In this document: in pieces, positions 5,986-7,114 of the stretch
How positions within the stretch are numbered: position 1 is the first letter of the stretch
How the letters are laid out: every line of letters starts with the position of its first letter
Assembly: GCA_958419975.1 (NCBI GenBank)
Contig: CATZIG010000105.1
Location: forward strand, 1 to 7,114
DNA from: an uncultured Collinsella sp.
Lineage (GTDB): Bacteria; Actinomycetota; Coriobacteriia; Coriobacteriales; Coriobacteriaceae
Length of the DNA: 7,114 nt
Direction: 5' to 3'
The notes under the pieces: generated by a model
What the model saw: the letters and a program-made list of their open reading frames with translations, nothing else
Told to the model about the DNA's origin: nothing
Database searches by the model: none
Position numbers and translations under genes: made by a program

Positions 5986-7059
5986 ATGAAAATAGGCATT
6001 TCCACATTTACGCATGGGGACAACTATGGGCAGAGGCTCCAGAACCTTGCTGTCCAAGAAACTCTCAAACTCTCGGGTGCAGATGTCCTTACGTTCAGAC
6101 AGAAGGACTCGAGATCTGCCAAATACAAGCTCAAGTCTTTGGCTTCGCTCATTCCAAAGGGGCTTGCCGTTGCCCACATCCAGAGGCATCGTTCGTTTGA
6201 GGATTTCAATTCCCGTAACATTTCCTTTAGCCGGGAGGTTATATCTGATTCCAACCCTCCACGTGACATTAAATCCTATGACTTTTTCGTTGCTGGGAGC
6301 GACCAAGTTTGGTCTCCGTATTCCCCTGACGCTAACTCCACTATGTTTCTCACGTTTTCGCCAAGAGAAAAGCGCATTGCTTTTTCGCCAAGCTTGGCAG
6401 CTCCGACGATTCCCGAGGAGAAGCGTGAGCTGTTCCACGGCTATTTCGACGGGTTTGATAGGCTGTCCGTTCGTGAGCAGAAGAGCGCCGAGCTTATAAA
6501 CAGTCTGTACGGCTTAAAGGCCGAGGTGTTGATTGACCCAACACTGATGTTTGACGGCTCCTGGTGGGAAAGGTATGAAAAAGAGCCGCACTGCGGGCTT
6601 CCAAATGATTATGTATTGACGTACTTCCTCGGGAGTGCAGCTTACGAAGAGAGGGTTGCCGAAATCTGTGATTCACTTAGCTGCAAGAGGGTCGATTTAC
6701 TAGGGGATGCGCGCTACTACGCCCTCGGGCCTTCAGAGTTCCTCTATGCCGTCCGTCACGCAAAGCTTGTAGCGACAGATTCATATCACGGATCAATTTT
6801 CTCGATCTTGTTCGGGAAGCCGCTGATTTATTGCCCTCGTGAGTCCACTGGTCCAGACATGAGCAGCCGATTCGACACGCTAGCCAGCGAGCTGGGTGTT
6901 TCTTTCGTTGAGCGGTCAATTCTTTCCGTATGTAATTCGGAACTGCTCGAGAGTGACTATTCAAAGGCGTATGACAGGTTGCCAGCTCAGAGGAAGATCG
7001 TTGTTGAATTCCTCGATAGATGTGGATTGAGCATTCCCTCGGAGGCCGCCCGTGGCTAG
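5986..7059 (+). CDS. Polysaccharide pyruvyl transferase family protein (2)
   Basis: Predicted 357-residue cytoplasmic enzyme of the same family as the gene at 115-1218, transferring pyruvate from phosphoenolpyruvate to a sugar as a ketal. The motifs sit in the same order: DNYGQRLQNLAVQ (about 12-24), AGSDQVWSP (about 103-111), IDPTLMFDG (about 183-191) and ATDSYHGSIFSI (about 263-274), with the DSxHG histidine at H268. Outside these motifs the two proteins differ widely, so this is not a recent duplication. The ATG at 5986 begins two bases after the polymerase TGA, with only a weak AGG 7 bases upstream; coupling to the polymerase stop is likely. The last eight bases overlap the flippase start. 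A second pyruvyl transferase implies either two pyruvylated sugars or a specialised acceptor. Confidence 0.9.
   Translation: MKIGISTFTHGDNYGQRLQNLAVQETLKLSGADVLTFRQKDSRSAKYKLKSLASLIPKGLAVAHIQRHRSFEDFNSRNISFSREVISDSNPPRDIKSYDFFVAGSDQVWSPYSPDANSTMFLTFSPREKRIAFSPSLAAPTIPEEKRELFHGYFDGFDRLSVREQKSAELINSLYGLKAEVLIDPTLMFDGSWWERYEKEPHCGLPNDYVLTYFLGSAAYEERVAEICDSLSCKRVDLLGDARYYALGPSEFLYAVRHAKLVATDSYHGSIFSILFGKPLIYCPRESTGPDMSSRFDTLASELGVSFVERSILSVCNSELLESDYSKAYDRLPAQRKIVVEFLDRCGLSIPSEAARG
7041..7045 (+). promoter_or_regulatory. Ribosome binding site for the flippase start
   Basis: GGAGG lies 6 bases before GTG at 7052, within the last codons of pyruvyl transferase 2, supporting the GTG as a genuine overlapping start. 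Confidence 0.75.
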
Positions 7060-7114
7060 CCAGCGTAAGGCGGGCGCCCTCCTCGGCTACGCCAACATCC
7101 TCGCAAAGAACCTC
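7052..7114 (+). CDS. N-terminus of a probable Wzx-type oligosaccharide flippase (partial)
   Basis: The first 21 codons of a gene that runs off the window. It starts at GTG 7052, overlapping the preceding stop by eight bases, with GGAGG 6 bases upstream. The visible N-terminus, MASQRKAGALLGYANILAKN, has the basic start followed by an ALLxYxxI amphipathic stretch typical of Wzx/MATE-like polysaccharide flippases, which move lipid-linked repeat units across the membrane. Its place beside a Wzy-like gene supports the call. Only the beginning is present, so no catalytic or membrane topology can be checked. Confidence 0.65.
   Translation, partial: MASQRKAGALLGYANILAKNL

Overview
The window is a stretch of a Wzx/Wzy-type surface polysaccharide (capsule or exopolysaccharide) biosynthesis operon. 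All recognisable genes are on the + strand, closely packed or overlapping. Moderately high GC in most genes, frequent GTG/TTG starts with strong GGAGG ribosome binding sites, and anaerobe-style gene content (a ferredoxin/F420-hydrogenase-beta-like protein beside a pyruvyl transferase) suggest a gut or oral actinobacterium of the Coriobacteriia (Collinsella/Olsenella/Atopobium-like). That placement is an inference from composition and style; a clostridial host is not excluded.

Layout: the last codons of an unidentified upstream gene (1-42); a short leader with a strong ribosome binding site; polysaccharide pyruvyl transferase 1 (115-1218); a coenzyme F420 hydrogenase/dehydrogenase beta-subunit-like iron-sulfur protein (1223-2350); a family 2 glycosyltransferase that is clearly AT-richer than its neighbours (2397-3335); a GT-B glycosyltransferase with a cysteine-bearing N-terminal domain (3337-4614); a multi-pass Wzy-like polymerase (4601-5983); polysaccharide pyruvyl transferase 2 (5986-7059); and the first 21 codons of what looks like a Wzx flippase (7052 onward, running off the window).

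The genes fit one pathway. Glycosyltransferases build a lipid-linked repeat unit on the cytoplasmic face, one or two residues receive pyruvate ketals from phosphoenolpyruvate, Wzx flips the unit, and Wzy polymerises it outside. The role of the iron-sulfur flavoprotein-like gene is not established; such genes recur beside pyruvyl transferases in anaerobe glycan loci.

The most unusual structure is inside the iron-sulfur gene at 1830-1916. A 19-bp perfect inverted repeat with a GAAA loop shares its right arm with a second, 15-bp perfect hairpin, so the same sequence occurs forward, reversed and forward again, all in open reading frame. An 8-bp hairpin sits just upstream. Two further 10-bp perfect hairpins lie inside pyruvyl transferase 1 (311-332) and the polymerase (5056-5080). 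No tRNA, rRNA, CRISPR, insertion sequence or convincing terminator was seen.
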